A stretch of DNA of 64,000 nt, taken from the NCBI GenBank assembly GCA_937128505.1, contig CAKZMM010000026.1, forward strand, positions 1 through 64,000, given 5' to 3'. Under the pieces are notes generated by a model that was given only the letters and a program-made list of their open reading frames with translations, did no database searches and had not been told where the DNA came from. The position numbers and the translations under genes were made by a program. Each line of letters opens with the position of its first letter. Position 1 is the stretch's first letter. The stretch is from an uncultured Thermogutta sp. Its GTDB lineage: Bacteria > Planctomycetota > Planctomycetia > Pirellulales > Thermoguttaceae. Below are positions 19,754 through 29,283 of this stretch, piece by piece.

Positions 19754-20965
19754 GTGAAACAGTTCGTAACGTGGAGATCAGATCGAATGCATGAATGCCG
19801 CCCCCTAAGCCGGGCACTCCGAGTGTGGGTTTGGATCCTCCTTTTGCCCATGCATTTTACAATCGCGGCTTTCGCGGGAGAAAGTTCCGATTTGCCGCAA
19901 GACTTCGACCCTAATGCCTTGATTTCTTTAGAGCTATTCCCCCATGTGAAACCGGTTCCCGAGGTTTCGATACCGGATGCTGAGGCCACCGACGAGGCCA
20001 GTATGAAGCCTTATACGGAGGTGGTTCCGGGGACCGAGGTAAAAATCGAAATGGTACCCATCCCAGGTGGGAAGTTTCTCATGGGAAGTCCGGAAGACGA
20101 GCCGGGCCGAAATGAGGACGAAGGACCTCAGCATGAAGTAGAAATCGAACCGTTTTGGATGGGTAAATACGAAATTACCTGGCAACAATACGATGCTTGG
20201 GCCCTGAAACTCGACTCGCAATGGCGACGTCTAAAACGGCAGGCGGAAAGCCGTGAGCCTACCGCATGGGAGCGCCTGGTGGATGCTATCGCTCGCCCCA
20301 CCAACGCTTATACCGACATGACCTTCGGGATGGGCCGCGAGGGTTACCCGGCCATTTGCATGACGCAGTACGCTGCGAAGTTTTACTGTAAGTGGTTATC
20401 GGTGAATACAGGCCGTTTTTACCGATTACCGACCGAAGCAGAGTGGGAATATGCCTGCCGAGCTGGGACCACCACGGCTTACTCGTTCGGGGATGATCCG
20501 GAAAAGCTCGGCGAATACGCATGGTATTTCGATAACGCCGATGATGCCTACCAAAAAGTAGGGCGGAAAAAGCCGAATCCTTGGGGTCTTTACGATATGC
20601 ACGGGAATGTGGCGGAATGGTGCTTAGATCAATATGTACCGGACTTTTACAAGCGTTTTGCCGGGAAGACAACTAAGAATCCTTGGGCAGTTCCGAAGGA
20701 CGAATATCCGCGAGTGGTTCGAGGTGGATCTTGGGATGATGATCCGGAGGCTTGCCGGAGTGCCGCACGCCGGGGATCCCACCCCGATTGGAAAATGCAA
20801 GATCCCCAAATCCCGCAAAGTATCTGGTTTTTGACGGATGCGCCGTTTGTCGGCTTCCGGATTGTGCGGCCCTTGCGAACTCCATCGCCGGAAGAGGCAA
20901 AGCTGTATGAGCCAGAGGTGGAAATCCTTCGCGAGTACATCAAAGCTCAAGGGGGCAAGCAGTAG
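19754..20965 (+). CDS. Exported FGE-like (SUMF1) domain protein, catalytic cysteines absent
   Basis: An exported protein with a formylglycine-generating-enzyme-like fold. A signal segment ([20 protein letters not shown]) is followed by the FGE-sulfatase domain from about residue 85: [87 protein letters not shown] and VGFRIVRP. True aerobic FGEs carry two active-site cysteines shortly after RGGS; here that segment reads [18 protein letters not shown], and the usual GFRC cysteine is also missing, so formylglycine synthesis is unlikely. I chose GTG 19754 because AAGGAG sits six bases upstream; ATG 19787 also has a GGAG. Many planctomycete paralogues of this fold have unknown roles. Confidence 0.85.
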   Translation: MKQFVTWRSDRMHECRPLSRALRVWVWILLLPMHFTIAAFAGESSDLPQDFDPNALISLELFPHVKPVPEVSIPDAEATDEASMKPYTEVVPGTEVKIEMVPIPGGKFLMGSPEDEPGRNEDEGPQHEVEIEPFWMGKYEITWQQYDAWALKLDSQWRRLKRQAESREPTAWERLVDAIARPTNAYTDMTFGMGREGYPAICMTQYAAKFYCKWLSVNTGRFYRLPTEAEWEYACRAGTTTAYSFGDDPEKLGEYAWYFDNADDAYQKVGRKKPNPWGLYDMHGNVAEWCLDQYVPDFYKRFAGKTTKNPWAVPKDEYPRVVRGGSWDDDPEACRSAARRGSHPDWKMQDPQIPQSIWFLTDAPFVGFRIVRPLRTPSPEEAKLYEPEVEILREYIKAQGGKQ

Positions 20966-21171
20966 TTGCGGCGGAACTGAGTCGTGCAGTTGAACGTGTT
21001 TGTAAAAAAGAAATGTGCTCGTAAAAAAAGATAAAAAGAAGATTGGATCTGCTTTCAAAAAACCAGTCAAGCTCTTGCAAAATAAGGAGTAACCACGTTT
21101 AACTTCTTGAGACTTTTCCTGACGTAGCTTGGTATATCCCGGAGTGAACGATCCCCAAGGAGTATCGAACG
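20966..21171. other. Spacer between FGE-like and oxidoreductase genes
   Basis: A-rich repeats (GTAAAAAAGA-type, about 21000-21035) lie in this 206-bp gap. AAGGAG just before 21172 is the ribosome-binding site of the next gene. Confidence 0.4.
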
Positions 21172-22500
21172 ATGCAGCGGGAAAAAACGACGAGGCGTGA
21201 GTTCTTGCAGACTTCCGTAGCCATTGCAACGGCTGCCGGCGCGGGAACCTCGGCATCAGTTGCCCGAGTGGCTCATGCTCAAGGCTCTGATGTGTTGAAA
21301 GTGGCCTTAATCGGCTGTGGGGGTCGCGGCCACGGTGCAGCGCAGGACTGCTTAACTGCCTCAAAGGGCGTGAGGCTTGTAGCGGTAGCGGATGCGTTCG
21401 AGGATCGGGCTCGCGGGGTCGCCGATGCCCTGCGGAACGATGCCAATTTCCGAGACCAAGTCGATCTTCCAAAAGATCGGGTTTTCGTCGGTTTGGACTC
21501 CTACAAGCACGCGACGGATTGTGGCGTGGATATCGTGCTATTGAACTCCCCGCCCGGGTTTCGACCTTGGCATTACCGGTACGCAATCGAGCGGGGGAAA
21601 CATGTGTTCATGGAAAAACCCTGTTGCACAGACGCGCCCGGCTACCGCGTTTTGCTCCAAAGCAACGAAATGGCCGATAAGCAAAAGCTGAAAGTCGTGG
21701 TGGGATTGCAAAGGCGCCATGATCCACGGTATCGCGAGACCATTGCCCGAATCCATGACGGGGCGATTGGTAAACTGATGTATACCCGCGTTTATTGGAA
21801 CGGCGGTGGAGTGTGGATTCGCGGACGAGAGCCCAATCAGACGGAGATGCAATATCAGGTACGCAACTGGTACTATTTTGTTTGGCTATCGGGCGACCAC
21901 ATCTGCGAACAACACATTCACAATTTGGACATCGGCAACTGGGTGCACGGAGGGCATCCGGTTGAAGCCAATGGGATGGGAGGAAGGCAGTTCCGGACGG
22001 GTGCCCGATTCAATAACAATGTCGGTCACATCTACGACCACCACTGTGTCGAGTTCACCTTTGCCGACGGAAGCAAGATGTTCAGTCAATGCCGCCACAT
22101 CCCCAATTGCTGGGACAATGTCTCCGAGCATGCTCACGGCACCGAAGGATACTCGAATTGCAACGGCGTGATCGAGGGGAAGAATTCCTGGCGCTACCGA
22201 GGCCCCGGCGTCAATCCATATCGGCAGGAGCACGTCAATCTGATCCAAGCCATTCTCAAGGATGAACCTTTAAATGACGGTTGGCATGCGGCCACCAGCA
22301 GCTTCACCGCGATCCTGGGGCGGATGGCCACTTATTCCGGACAAGTGGTGCGTTGGGATGAAGCAGTGGAAAAAGGCCCGAAGGAAGTTCCGGATCCTGA
22401 AAAATGGGCTTGGGATGCAGAGCCGCCGGTAAAACCCGACGCAAGTGGAAGCTACGAACATCTGGTAGCCATTCCCGGGGTCTACAAGCCTTTTGCTTGA
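21172..22500 (+). CDS. Gfo/Idh/MocA oxidoreductase with Tat signal
   Basis: A predicted NAD(P)-dependent oxidoreductase or glycosidase-like enzyme acting outside the cytoplasm. The N-terminus has the twin-arginine motif TRREFLQ followed by an Ala-rich hydrophobic stretch ending AHA, a Tat signal. The Rossmann nucleotide site VALIGCGGRGHG is at about 45-56, then EKPCCTDAPGY (the family's EKP block) and the C-terminal Gfo/Idh alpha/beta domain (HICEQHIHNLDIGNWV). Planctomycetes carry many such exported paralogues, presumably for sugars, but the substrate cannot be read. AAGGAG lies ahead of ATG 21172. It follows the FGE-like gene on the same strand after 206 bp. Confidence 0.92.
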   Translation: MQREKTTRREFLQTSVAIATAAGAGTSASVARVAHAQGSDVLKVALIGCGGRGHGAAQDCLTASKGVRLVAVADAFEDRARGVADALRNDANFRDQVDLPKDRVFVGLDSYKHATDCGVDIVLLNSPPGFRPWHYRYAIERGKHVFMEKPCCTDAPGYRVLLQSNEMADKQKLKVVVGLQRRHDPRYRETIARIHDGAIGKLMYTRVYWNGGGVWIRGREPNQTEMQYQVRNWYYFVWLSGDHICEQHIHNLDIGNWVHGGHPVEANGMGGRQFRTGARFNNNVGHIYDHHCVEFTFADGSKMFSQCRHIPNCWDNVSEHAHGTEGYSNCNGVIEGKNSWRYRGPGVNPYRQEHVNLIQAILKDEPLNDGWHAATSSFTAILGRMATYSGQVVRWDEAVEKGPKEVPDPEKWAWDAEPPVKPDASGSYEHLVAIPGVYKPFA

Positions 22501-22891
22501 TTAGCGCATGCTTGATCCGATCGGCGTGATTGTCGTTGGGTTCAAAGCCCTCGGAGTTCTACAGTCTTCGCTTGCGGCGTCGTGTTTTTGCATGAGCCAC
22601 GTGGGGGTTCACCTACGGAAGAAACTTTGGTTCAAAGCCGAAGCGTGGTGGAGCTATGGCGGTATCGTTTTGCGACAGCCATCGCAACTCAGCGAAGGCT
22701 TGTGACCTTTGCAGGATCATAGCTGAGGAAAAATCAGCAGTTTTGGCGCAAGCGATCGATTGAGTGAAGCTCCATGCTTGGGCTATCCAGCGCGCCCTGA
22801 ATTGACACGAAGTGATTGTCGCAGCCGCCGTGGGCCTATGCGGCCCACGGCGAGCTCATTATTCGGGCGAGTTCTTTTTCGCTTGATCCCT
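22501..22891. other. Spacer between convergent genes
   Basis: No gene or RNA is recognised between the oxidoreductase and the convergent adenosyltransferase. Confidence 0.3.
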
Positions 22892-23443
22892 TTAGGGCTT
22901 TGTCCAAATCGGCTCGCTGTATCCGCTGCAGAAATTCTCCCATCTTGCCAGGACAAATAGTAAATCGCCCAAGCGGTTTAGATAGGCAACAAGGACTTGA
23001 GCAACTGAATGGGGGGGCTGCTGCATAAGAGCAACCACGCGACGTTCCGTCCGGCGGCAAATTGTCCGGGCAACGTGAAGGAGTGCCGCCGCCCGAGTAC
23101 CTCCCGGTAAGATGAATTGACGCAGCTCCGGAAGGCGTGCCTCGAACCGGTCGATATCGCGTTCCAGCTCGCTGACGTGCTCCGCGCCGATCATTTTGAG
23201 GCCATGGTCTTCTGGGGAAGGGCACGCTAACTCGATACCCAGGCAGAAAAGCTCTTTTTGTATTCGAGATAATATGGCCTCGACCTCCTGTCGCAAAGGT
23301 TCGGTCCGCACGAGGCCCAACCAACAATTCAACTCATCGATGGAACCGGAAGCTTCGATCCGCGGGTGATCTTTGAAAACCCGTGAACCCGCAAAAAGCC
23401 CGGTTTCCCCGCCATCGCCGGTGCGTGTGTAAATACGCGGCAT
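22892..23443 (-). CDS. Cob(I)alamin adenosyltransferase, PduO type
   Basis: A 183-residue cytoplasmic enzyme that transfers adenosyl from ATP to cob(I)alamin, giving adenosylcobalamin. The ATP-binding N-terminus TRTGDGGETGLFAG, the SGSIDELNCWLGLV block, the ARTICRRTERRVV helix and the YLNRLGDLLFVLAR C-terminal helix are all conserved, and the length is normal. It starts at ATG 23443 with GAAGAA upstream. I saw no cobalamin riboswitch core in the 700 bp upstream. A B12-binding radical SAM protein is also in the window, but the two genes are far apart. Confidence 0.93.
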   Translation of the reverse strand: MPRIYTRTGDGGETGLFAGSRVFKDHPRIEASGSIDELNCWLGLVRTEPLRQEVEAILSRIQKELFCLGIELACPSPEDHGLKMIGAEHVSELERDIDRFEARLPELRQFILPGGTRAAALLHVARTICRRTERRVVALMQQPPHSVAQVLVAYLNRLGDLLFVLARWENFCSGYSEPIWTKP

Positions 23444-24170
23444 AGTTCTTCGCGATACCTGACGTTATTTGAAGGGTGAATTGATTTGCCACACCCATCG
23501 TCCCCTTAGCTATTGACGAAAGATGACAGGACGACGGATCAGGTTTTTATGCAAATGGGTCTTCAGCTTTATCCGAATTGGTCTTCGGCTCCATCAACAC
23601 GGCTTTCAGCGCTCGAAAACTATCCGTTGACGGGCAATTATACACCGGACTGAACGGTTGGGGATTTCAATCGGAGTGCATGAATCGAACCAAAAGCTCG
23701 CATTTCTCAGTTGAGACCGCTGAATGGTGTTCAAGGTCCAAGTCTTTTCGCCGATCAACCTGAGACGGTGGCCCAGCAGGGTTAGGTTCCAGTTAGCGAA
23801 TCACAATGTTGCGCTGGCGGTGTCTCGATAGCCCCGAGTCTCGTTCCGCCGCAAAGAGCCGCAAGTGGGCCTGATTCCGTATCGCTAAAGGGTAAAGACG
23901 GTGGCGCAAAGCGCCCCCACCCGGGTTGCCGCCATCGGGGCCGCTCTTCCAATCGTCTGGCACCGAGATTACTTCATGAGCATCCTTGAAGGTATGCGAA
24001 ATTTGTGAGTTGAGCCTAAGATCAGTCTTTTCGACTTACCATGCAGCCAGGTTGGCTGCCCCCGGTACTCAGGCCAAACAAGATGCCTATCGGCAAGCTA
24101 TCGCGGGGAATCAGAGAGTCCTCTGCCGACCGGGGATACCAAACGGTCATACGACCGAATGGCAATCGAG
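23444..24170. other. 727-bp spacer with a degenerate 22-bp duplication
   Basis: The spacer lies downstream of the ExeA-like gene and upstream of the adenosyltransferase. No gene is supported. A diverged 22-bp duplication lies at 23552-23595 (17 of 22 positions identical). Confidence 0.35.
23552..23595. repeat. 22-bp diverged tandem duplication
   Basis: Copies at 23552-23573 and 23574-23595 share GGTCTTCrGCT within a CrAATkGGTCTT frame. The period matches the better preserved 22-bp duplications at 7868, 36498 and 36711. Confidence 0.6.
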
Positions 24171-26402
24171 CTAGTCGGTGCCGTCATTTCCATGCGTTTG
24201 GCGAGAAAGTCGGAAGATGTTCCGCGATTTCTCAGGGGCAATGGTCTCCGCCCTTGCGGATTTGCACCAGGAATAACTAGTGCGTTCCAGGGAAATGACC
24301 GAAGTCTTTTTGGGACGGTCTTTTGCGGCCGGTGTGCCACTTGGGTTTCGTAGCGTCCATCGCGGCCCGGAGTTCCCACTGCCCACGCCACCTCCTTCCT
24401 TTTCTGCCGGTCCAGTGTGGGCCATAACCTCTTGAGAGTCTGACACCGTGGTCAAGCCCTCCACCGAACACCCGCCAATACCCCCGGAAACAGTGATAAC
24501 CAATGCCTCCGCAAAACGGTATGTTGACTCCACCGAAAGGCTCGGCAAAAGCGGTGTTGGTGTTGCTTGGTCAGCAGTTACCGAATCCGATCGGTGTTGA
24601 GGCAGCTCGCAAGCTGCGGTGCATTCCGGCAATGATTCTTGGCATGCCTGAGTAACAGCGGCGAGTTGACTTTCCAAATCCGTGCCTTCCACGGGGCCAA
24701 GCCCTGTGCTGGATGCTCGTAAAGCTCCGCCGACATTCATTTCACCTAGCACATGCGAATTCGTGCCGTAACCGGCACAATGAACCCCCGCACTACCGGC
24801 ACCGCCTGTGGGTCGCAACGGTATCTGCTCGGGCGGGGATTGCGCCCCGGTGCTATCGAGGGTTGGTCGCGGCCTGCTGAGGCAAATTTCACCAACGTCT
24901 CCGTTCCCCGCTGGGGCAGCGTCGGCTTTCGCGTTCTCATCGGCATAACTTAGCCTCGTTAACTCGCGCAGGCTAATCCGGGTACGCCAGTTTGCCCGGT
25001 CTTTCCCGCCGAAAAGGGATCCTTCTTGCCTGGTTTGCCGGCGGCGTGCCTCGGGACAAATAAACCACACGTGAGAGTGATTCAGACCGATCTCGGCATC
25101 GAATGGCTCTGCGAACGGGTCTTCCCAACAGCACGCGGTGCCGCGCTGTGCGACCACGTCCAGTGATCCCGAAGCCTTCCCATTTGCGGTACTGGAATCA
25201 AAGGCACCTTCGCGACGGTTCGCCTCGCCGGAAAGATCGGGTGTGCTTGCGGCACTCACCCCAGCAAAGGATGTGTCCGTTACAGCGTCTCGCTGCGAAA
25301 TAGAAATCGCTTCAGATTCAGGCGCCCCTCTGGGGTCATTCAATGTGCTTAACGCTGCCTCGATTTCGGAGATTTTTTCGCATGGATCATGTGGCGCCTC
25401 GAGGACTGCCGCCGGCTGCGACCCATAACCCGCGTGAATGCTCCGCGAATGGCCAACGTCTACGTCAATTGCTGTGAATTCCGGCTGATTTGCAACCGGT
25501 CCCTCTTCCGCGGCTCCTGCGTTCGGAGTGCTCCCGAATTCGACGACCGTGCTCTTTTTGGCTCGAAGAGGTGACTCGTTCCAGGGACCGGGAAGTTGCT
25601 GAAGATCAGCCCAGGCTTCTTCAATCAATGCAGAGTCGAGGACATGCTGACCACGTGTGAATGCCAAAAAAAGTGCATGATCACAAACCTGATTGATCAA
25701 GCGCGGGATACCGGCCGTGGCTAAATGTACGGCTTCCAGAGTCTGAGGTGCCAAGATCGGATCCGGATTGGCGCCTGCCTTCTGAATCTGATAGCGCACA
25801 AACTGCTCGGTCTGAGTTTTCGAAAAGCTCTCGAGGTAACATCGCACCGTAATTCGTTGAGCAAAAGCCTCCAGTTTCGGACTGGTCAGCCGCTCTTCCA
25901 GGAGCAGACTCCCTGCCAAAACTATGGGGATTGCTGCTTGGCCAGGGAGGAGATTGCCGAGTGCGCGAATCTCTTCAAGCACCCGGAGCGGAAGCCCGTG
26001 GGCCTCATCGACGAGAAGGACGATCTGCCGTGCGATCTCTGCGGCAGAACGTTTCCCGAGATACTCGGCCAAGGCTAGGCGCAGTTCACCCTCGTCCAAA
26101 CCGCGGTATGGCTGCCCCAAATGAAAAAGTATCCCCTGTAAAAGCGCCCGCGGAGTTTCATACCGGCCTGTGAAAAGCCCCACAACACTGAACTCGGACG
26201 ACAACTGGTTTGCCAATACTCGCAAGACGAGGGTTTTGCCCGTCCCTGGCGGCCCTATGACCACGCCGATCCCCTCGCAGCGGCGGATCATGCGCAAGAG
26301 ATTCTCCACCGCAGCTTGGGCTGGCGGCGTCGCGAAAAAGTACTCCGGATCGGCAGATGCCACGAATGGTCGTCGACATAAGCCAAAAAAGCTTTCATAC
26401 AT
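24171..26402 (-). CDS. ExeA/MshM-like AAA ATPase with long low-complexity tail
   Basis: An ATPase of the ExeA (general secretion / pilus-associated AAA) family. The first ~275 residues form the ATPase: N-terminal MYESFFGLCRRPF, Walker A GPPGTGKT (about 50-57), Walker B LLVDEAHGL (Asp132-Glu133), ITVRCYLESFS and the GIPRLINQVCDHAL lid motif. The remaining ~465 residues are rich in Ser, Pro, Gly, Ala and Glu, probably disordered, and unrelated to the peptidoglycan-binding tail of classical ExeA. The frame extends to TTG 26474, but ATG 26402 begins with the family's MYxxFFGL signature. No secretion or pilus gene is adjacent, so the role is open. Confidence 0.82.
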   Translation of the reverse strand: MYESFFGLCRRPFVASADPEYFFATPPAQAAVENLLRMIRRCEGIGVVIGPPGTGKTLVLRVLANQLSSEFSVVGLFTGRYETPRALLQGILFHLGQPYRGLDEGELRLALAEYLGKRSAAEIARQIVLLVDEAHGLPLRVLEEIRALGNLLPGQAAIPIVLAGSLLLEERLTSPKLEAFAQRITVRCYLESFSKTQTEQFVRYQIQKAGANPDPILAPQTLEAVHLATAGIPRLINQVCDHALFLAFTRGQHVLDSALIEEAWADLQQLPGPWNESPLRAKKSTVVEFGSTPNAGAAEEGPVANQPEFTAIDVDVGHSRSIHAGYGSQPAAVLEAPHDPCEKISEIEAALSTLNDPRGAPESEAISISQRDAVTDTSFAGVSAASTPDLSGEANRREGAFDSSTANGKASGSLDVVAQRGTACCWEDPFAEPFDAEIGLNHSHVWFICPEARRRQTRQEGSLFGGKDRANWRTRISLRELTRLSYADENAKADAAPAGNGDVGEICLSRPRPTLDSTGAQSPPEQIPLRPTGGAGSAGVHCAGYGTNSHVLGEMNVGGALRASSTGLGPVEGTDLESQLAAVTQACQESLPECTAACELPQHRSDSVTADQATPTPLLPSLSVESTYRFAEALVITVSGGIGGCSVEGLTTVSDSQEVMAHTGPAEKEGGGVGSGNSGPRWTLRNPSGTPAAKDRPKKTSVISLERTSYSWCKSARAETIAPEKSRNIFRLSRQTHGNDGTD

Positions 26403-27271
26403 GGCGATACTCTGAGCCACCTGGGCTAAACCCTCTAGGAGTTCACACTCATACTCGGCAGGCGACGGTAGCAAGGGGATACGGCGTAAAAAGGTGTGTT
26501 TCGGTTTCGGAAACCGGCGGCGTAGCCGTTCCGCGGCCTTGTTGCACGAGCGACCGGATCCATGAGCTAATGAGTTGCCGATTTAGTAGAATCCCAGATT
26601 TATTACTACGCTCCAAAACTCAAAGGGGCCGCTCGAGACCAACGGGACACACACCTTCTGATTGGGGAGGCAAGTCCCTACTACCCATCGGCTAAAGCCG
26701 TTGGGCCGCTACAATGGTTTTAACCGTTGACCTCTACGGTTATTTACGCGCTATATGGCATCGGAGAGATTCACACAAAATACGAAGAACACTCGCTCTC
26801 CGAAGGCTTTGATGATTCCGTCAAAAGGAGAGGGTGATTGAAACGGAGAACCACCTACAATCTTTTAACTCGGCTGCACAAAGGGATATATCCCTTTAAA
26901 CCGGGACTAGCGGAATTGCGAATCTTCCGGGGGAAATTCGTCAGGGCTATCGGTCAAATTTCGACTTTTAGTTGTGCAAGCTTTTTCCGCGCGACGAACC
27001 CTTCCTGCGCCTTTTGGTGAATCAACTCGTTCATGATGAGCAAAGACGGCAATATTCGGAATGCCCGGATAAGAATCGGATCGCCCGAGTAAGAAACCGA
27101 CAAAAACCGGGTTAAGAAACCGGCAATAACGGTAGGGATATTTCAGAATAATCAGAATAACAAGAAGAAATAATAAGACGAATGCAGGCGGGGGCAAGAT
27201 TGGGGCAATGATTATAATGATTACTCTGATGATTATTCTGAATCACCAACATTGAACCGGGTTTCACTGGA
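26403..27271. other. 869-bp divergent spacer
   Basis: It holds the promoters of the leftward ATPase and rightward trpF. Imperfect echoes of AAGAAACCGrCAA occur near 27090-27125, and AT-rich AATAATCAGAATAA-type runs lie at 27140-27240. I saw no trp leader peptide or attenuator hairpin. Confidence 0.35.
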
Positions 27272-27979
27272 ATGTTCCGGGTCAAGATCTGTGGGATAAC
27301 TTCGATCCAAGATGCGGTGGTTGCTGCCCGGGAAGGTGCGGAGGCAATTGGGCTCAATTTTTTTCCCGGAAGCCCCCGTTTCGTATCCTTGGACCAAGCC
27401 ACCCAAATCACTCGGGCGATTCAAACTTACTCCGACTTTAAGCCGGCGCTTGTGGGTATCTTTGTCAATGCTCCGGTTGAAGAAATGGTTTGTGCCGTTG
27501 AAAAAGTTGGTCTCGGGTGGGTGCAACTTCACGGGGACGAGCCGCCCGGGGAAATACTCCGGTTGCGGGAAACTTCAAACGCGGGCTTGCAGATCATTCG
27601 GGCCTTTCGGGTAGCACCGGGAGGTCTCCACACGGTACTTTGCTACCTCGAAGTTTGCGAGAACCGACGTTGTCTGCCAGATGCAATCCTGTTTGATGCA
27701 GCGGTCCAAGGTACGTTCGGCGGCTCTGGTCAGCGGACGGCCTGGGACGATGCGGCAGCATACGTAGACCAGACGGGGGCTGCACCGCTTGTGCTTGCAG
27801 GAGGTTTGAGGCCAGAAAACGTGGCGGAGGCTATCCGCACAGTCCGCCCGTGGGCCGTCGACACGGCAAGCGGCGTAGAGATCCAGCCCCGCAAGAAAGA
27901 TCCTGAAAAGATTCGTGCCTTTGTAGCGGCCGCCAAATCTGCGTTTGCCTCAATATCCGGCGAGTCCTTATATCGATAA
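27272..27979 (+). CDS. trpF: Phosphoribosylanthranilate isomerase
   Basis: A cytoplasmic (beta/alpha)8 enzyme that converts N-(5'-phosphoribosyl)-anthranilate to CdRP, the third step of tryptophan synthesis. The N-terminal VKICGITSIQDA carries the catalytic cysteine, AIGLNFFPGSPRFV follows, WVQLHGDE is the family's central strand, and LFDAA, PLVLAGGLRPENV and VDTASGVE form the phosphate-binding end. The 235-residue length is slightly long. It starts at ATG 27272 with only a weak ribosome-binding site. It is isolated from other trp genes. Confidence 0.95.
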   Translation: MFRVKICGITSIQDAVVAAREGAEAIGLNFFPGSPRFVSLDQATQITRAIQTYSDFKPALVGIFVNAPVEEMVCAVEKVGLGWVQLHGDEPPGEILRLRETSNAGLQIIRAFRVAPGGLHTVLCYLEVCENRRCLPDAILFDAAVQGTFGGSGQRTAWDDAAAYVDQTGAAPLVLAGGLRPENVAEAIRTVRPWAVDTASGVEIQPRKKDPEKIRAFVAAAKSAFASISGESLYR

Positions 27980-29283
27980 ACCTAAAACCTTATCTCGTTA
28001 AAAATGAGCCGGTAGACCATTCGGCGAATGCTTTTTCACGCCCGGCTAATCCGACTAATTTTTTGCCTAATTTCCATTTTGGAGGCGTACTTTCCGGTTT
28101 CGCTCTCATTTCATGAGAAAACTCCGATTTTATGATGGAAATTTAACGCTGTCGTGAAGATTACGATTCTTGATTAACCTTAATGAACAACGAAACGTTG
28201 CAATTCTTCCGCGGAATTTAACCGATTACGCTTCCAAGTCGCCCTAGTTCATCAGTTTTGTGTTCATACCAGTTGATCGAGGTCGACGAAACGGCTGAAT
28301 ACTCTGAGCAAATGGCGTGCTGCGGGCTGAAAGCTTCATGTCTTCATGTCAGTATGATTCGGAATTTCTGTGGTCATACCTATTGGGGGAGACATTCAAC
28401 GGCGATAGGAAAACGTCATTCCGAGACAGGATTGGGCAACCTTTCTCTGCCATTTCAGCTACAAAATTGCCATTTGCACTGCCAAAAAATCTTGCCTCAA
28501 ATAGGGACACTTCGCTGCTTCTCGAAGGGAATTGAGCCAACAAAGCCTCTCCCCCTGCTATCCCCTGCTCTTTTCGTGCACATGCCGTTTGCCACTTTTG
28601 TCGGCAGAATTTCCCCGGGAGGTTTCTACCCGGATCAACAGTTTCCAACTCTCGCATTGGAACCTGCTTTTAATCACAAACTTTGGGGGCCAGTAAGTTT
28701 GCCCGGTGGAAAGTCCGCGGCAAAAAGTTATACTTTTTTCGTAATCGACGCGCTTTTTACCTTTCGCGTTTGCCGCTACATTGCGTCGATTGCGAAAATG
28801 GGATAGTTACCCCCGTCGTTTTCGCCGGGTCACGATTTGGAGTTCGGCGTCCCACGATTTGGAGGACCAGGCATTTGCACGAGCCATCTGCCTGTTAGTT
28901 CCTTGCCCAAAGGTGTGCAAGAAAACTGCAACGCGTAGAATTTGCTCTCGACCGTTATTGACTGATCTTGGCAGAGCAAGGGCGTGAGGGACGCGAACCA
29001 ATTTGGCTGGTAATGGCTGCCTGCAAATTTAGAAAACTAGAAAACTTATAATAGGCATAACGGGCTGAAAGTCAAAGTTGCTTGAAGTTGCGAACGGGAA
29101 TTTAACGTTGTAGGAATTTAACGTTGTAGCCAACTTCACGGTTGGAAAAGTCTCGCGAAACCGAGGCTTTATTTCAATTGAAGAACTTAGAGGCTAATCG
29201 CGCCGCGAAGGCAGTCTCCACGAGGTAAACATTCAAATTAGCAGTCGCGATTCGCTTTCGTCACCAACTCCGGAGGTAAAGCC
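27980..29283. other. 1.3 kb spacer upstream of ahcY
   Basis: The frames here (for example plus-strand 28258-28806) look accidental. An exact 16-bp duplication lies at 29097. I looked for SAM/SAH riboswitch-like cores before ahcY and saw none I could support. GGAGG at about 29270 is the ahcY ribosome-binding site. Confidence 0.35.
29097..29128. repeat. Exact 16-bp tandem duplication upstream of ahcY
   Basis: GGAATTTAACGTTGTA is present twice with no gap (29097-29112, 29113-29128), about 155 bp ahead of the ahcY start. Confidence 0.85.

Noticed and set aside
20624-21586. 320-codon minus-strand frame
   Set aside because: It is antisense to the FGE-like and oxidoreductase genes; the Arg/Pro-rich composition is typical of a shadow.
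23444-23800. Cobalamin riboswitch before the adenosyltransferase
   Set aside because: The B12-box-like core was not found on the minus strand.
28258-28806. 182-codon plus-strand frame upstream of ahcY
   Set aside because: Irregular composition, no motif and no ribosome-binding site; I also compared the area with RNase P RNA and did not find its core.
29041-29283. SAM/SAH riboswitch before ahcY
   Set aside because: I could not lay out the conserved core or pseudoknot; only a 16-bp duplication and the ribosome-binding site are evident.
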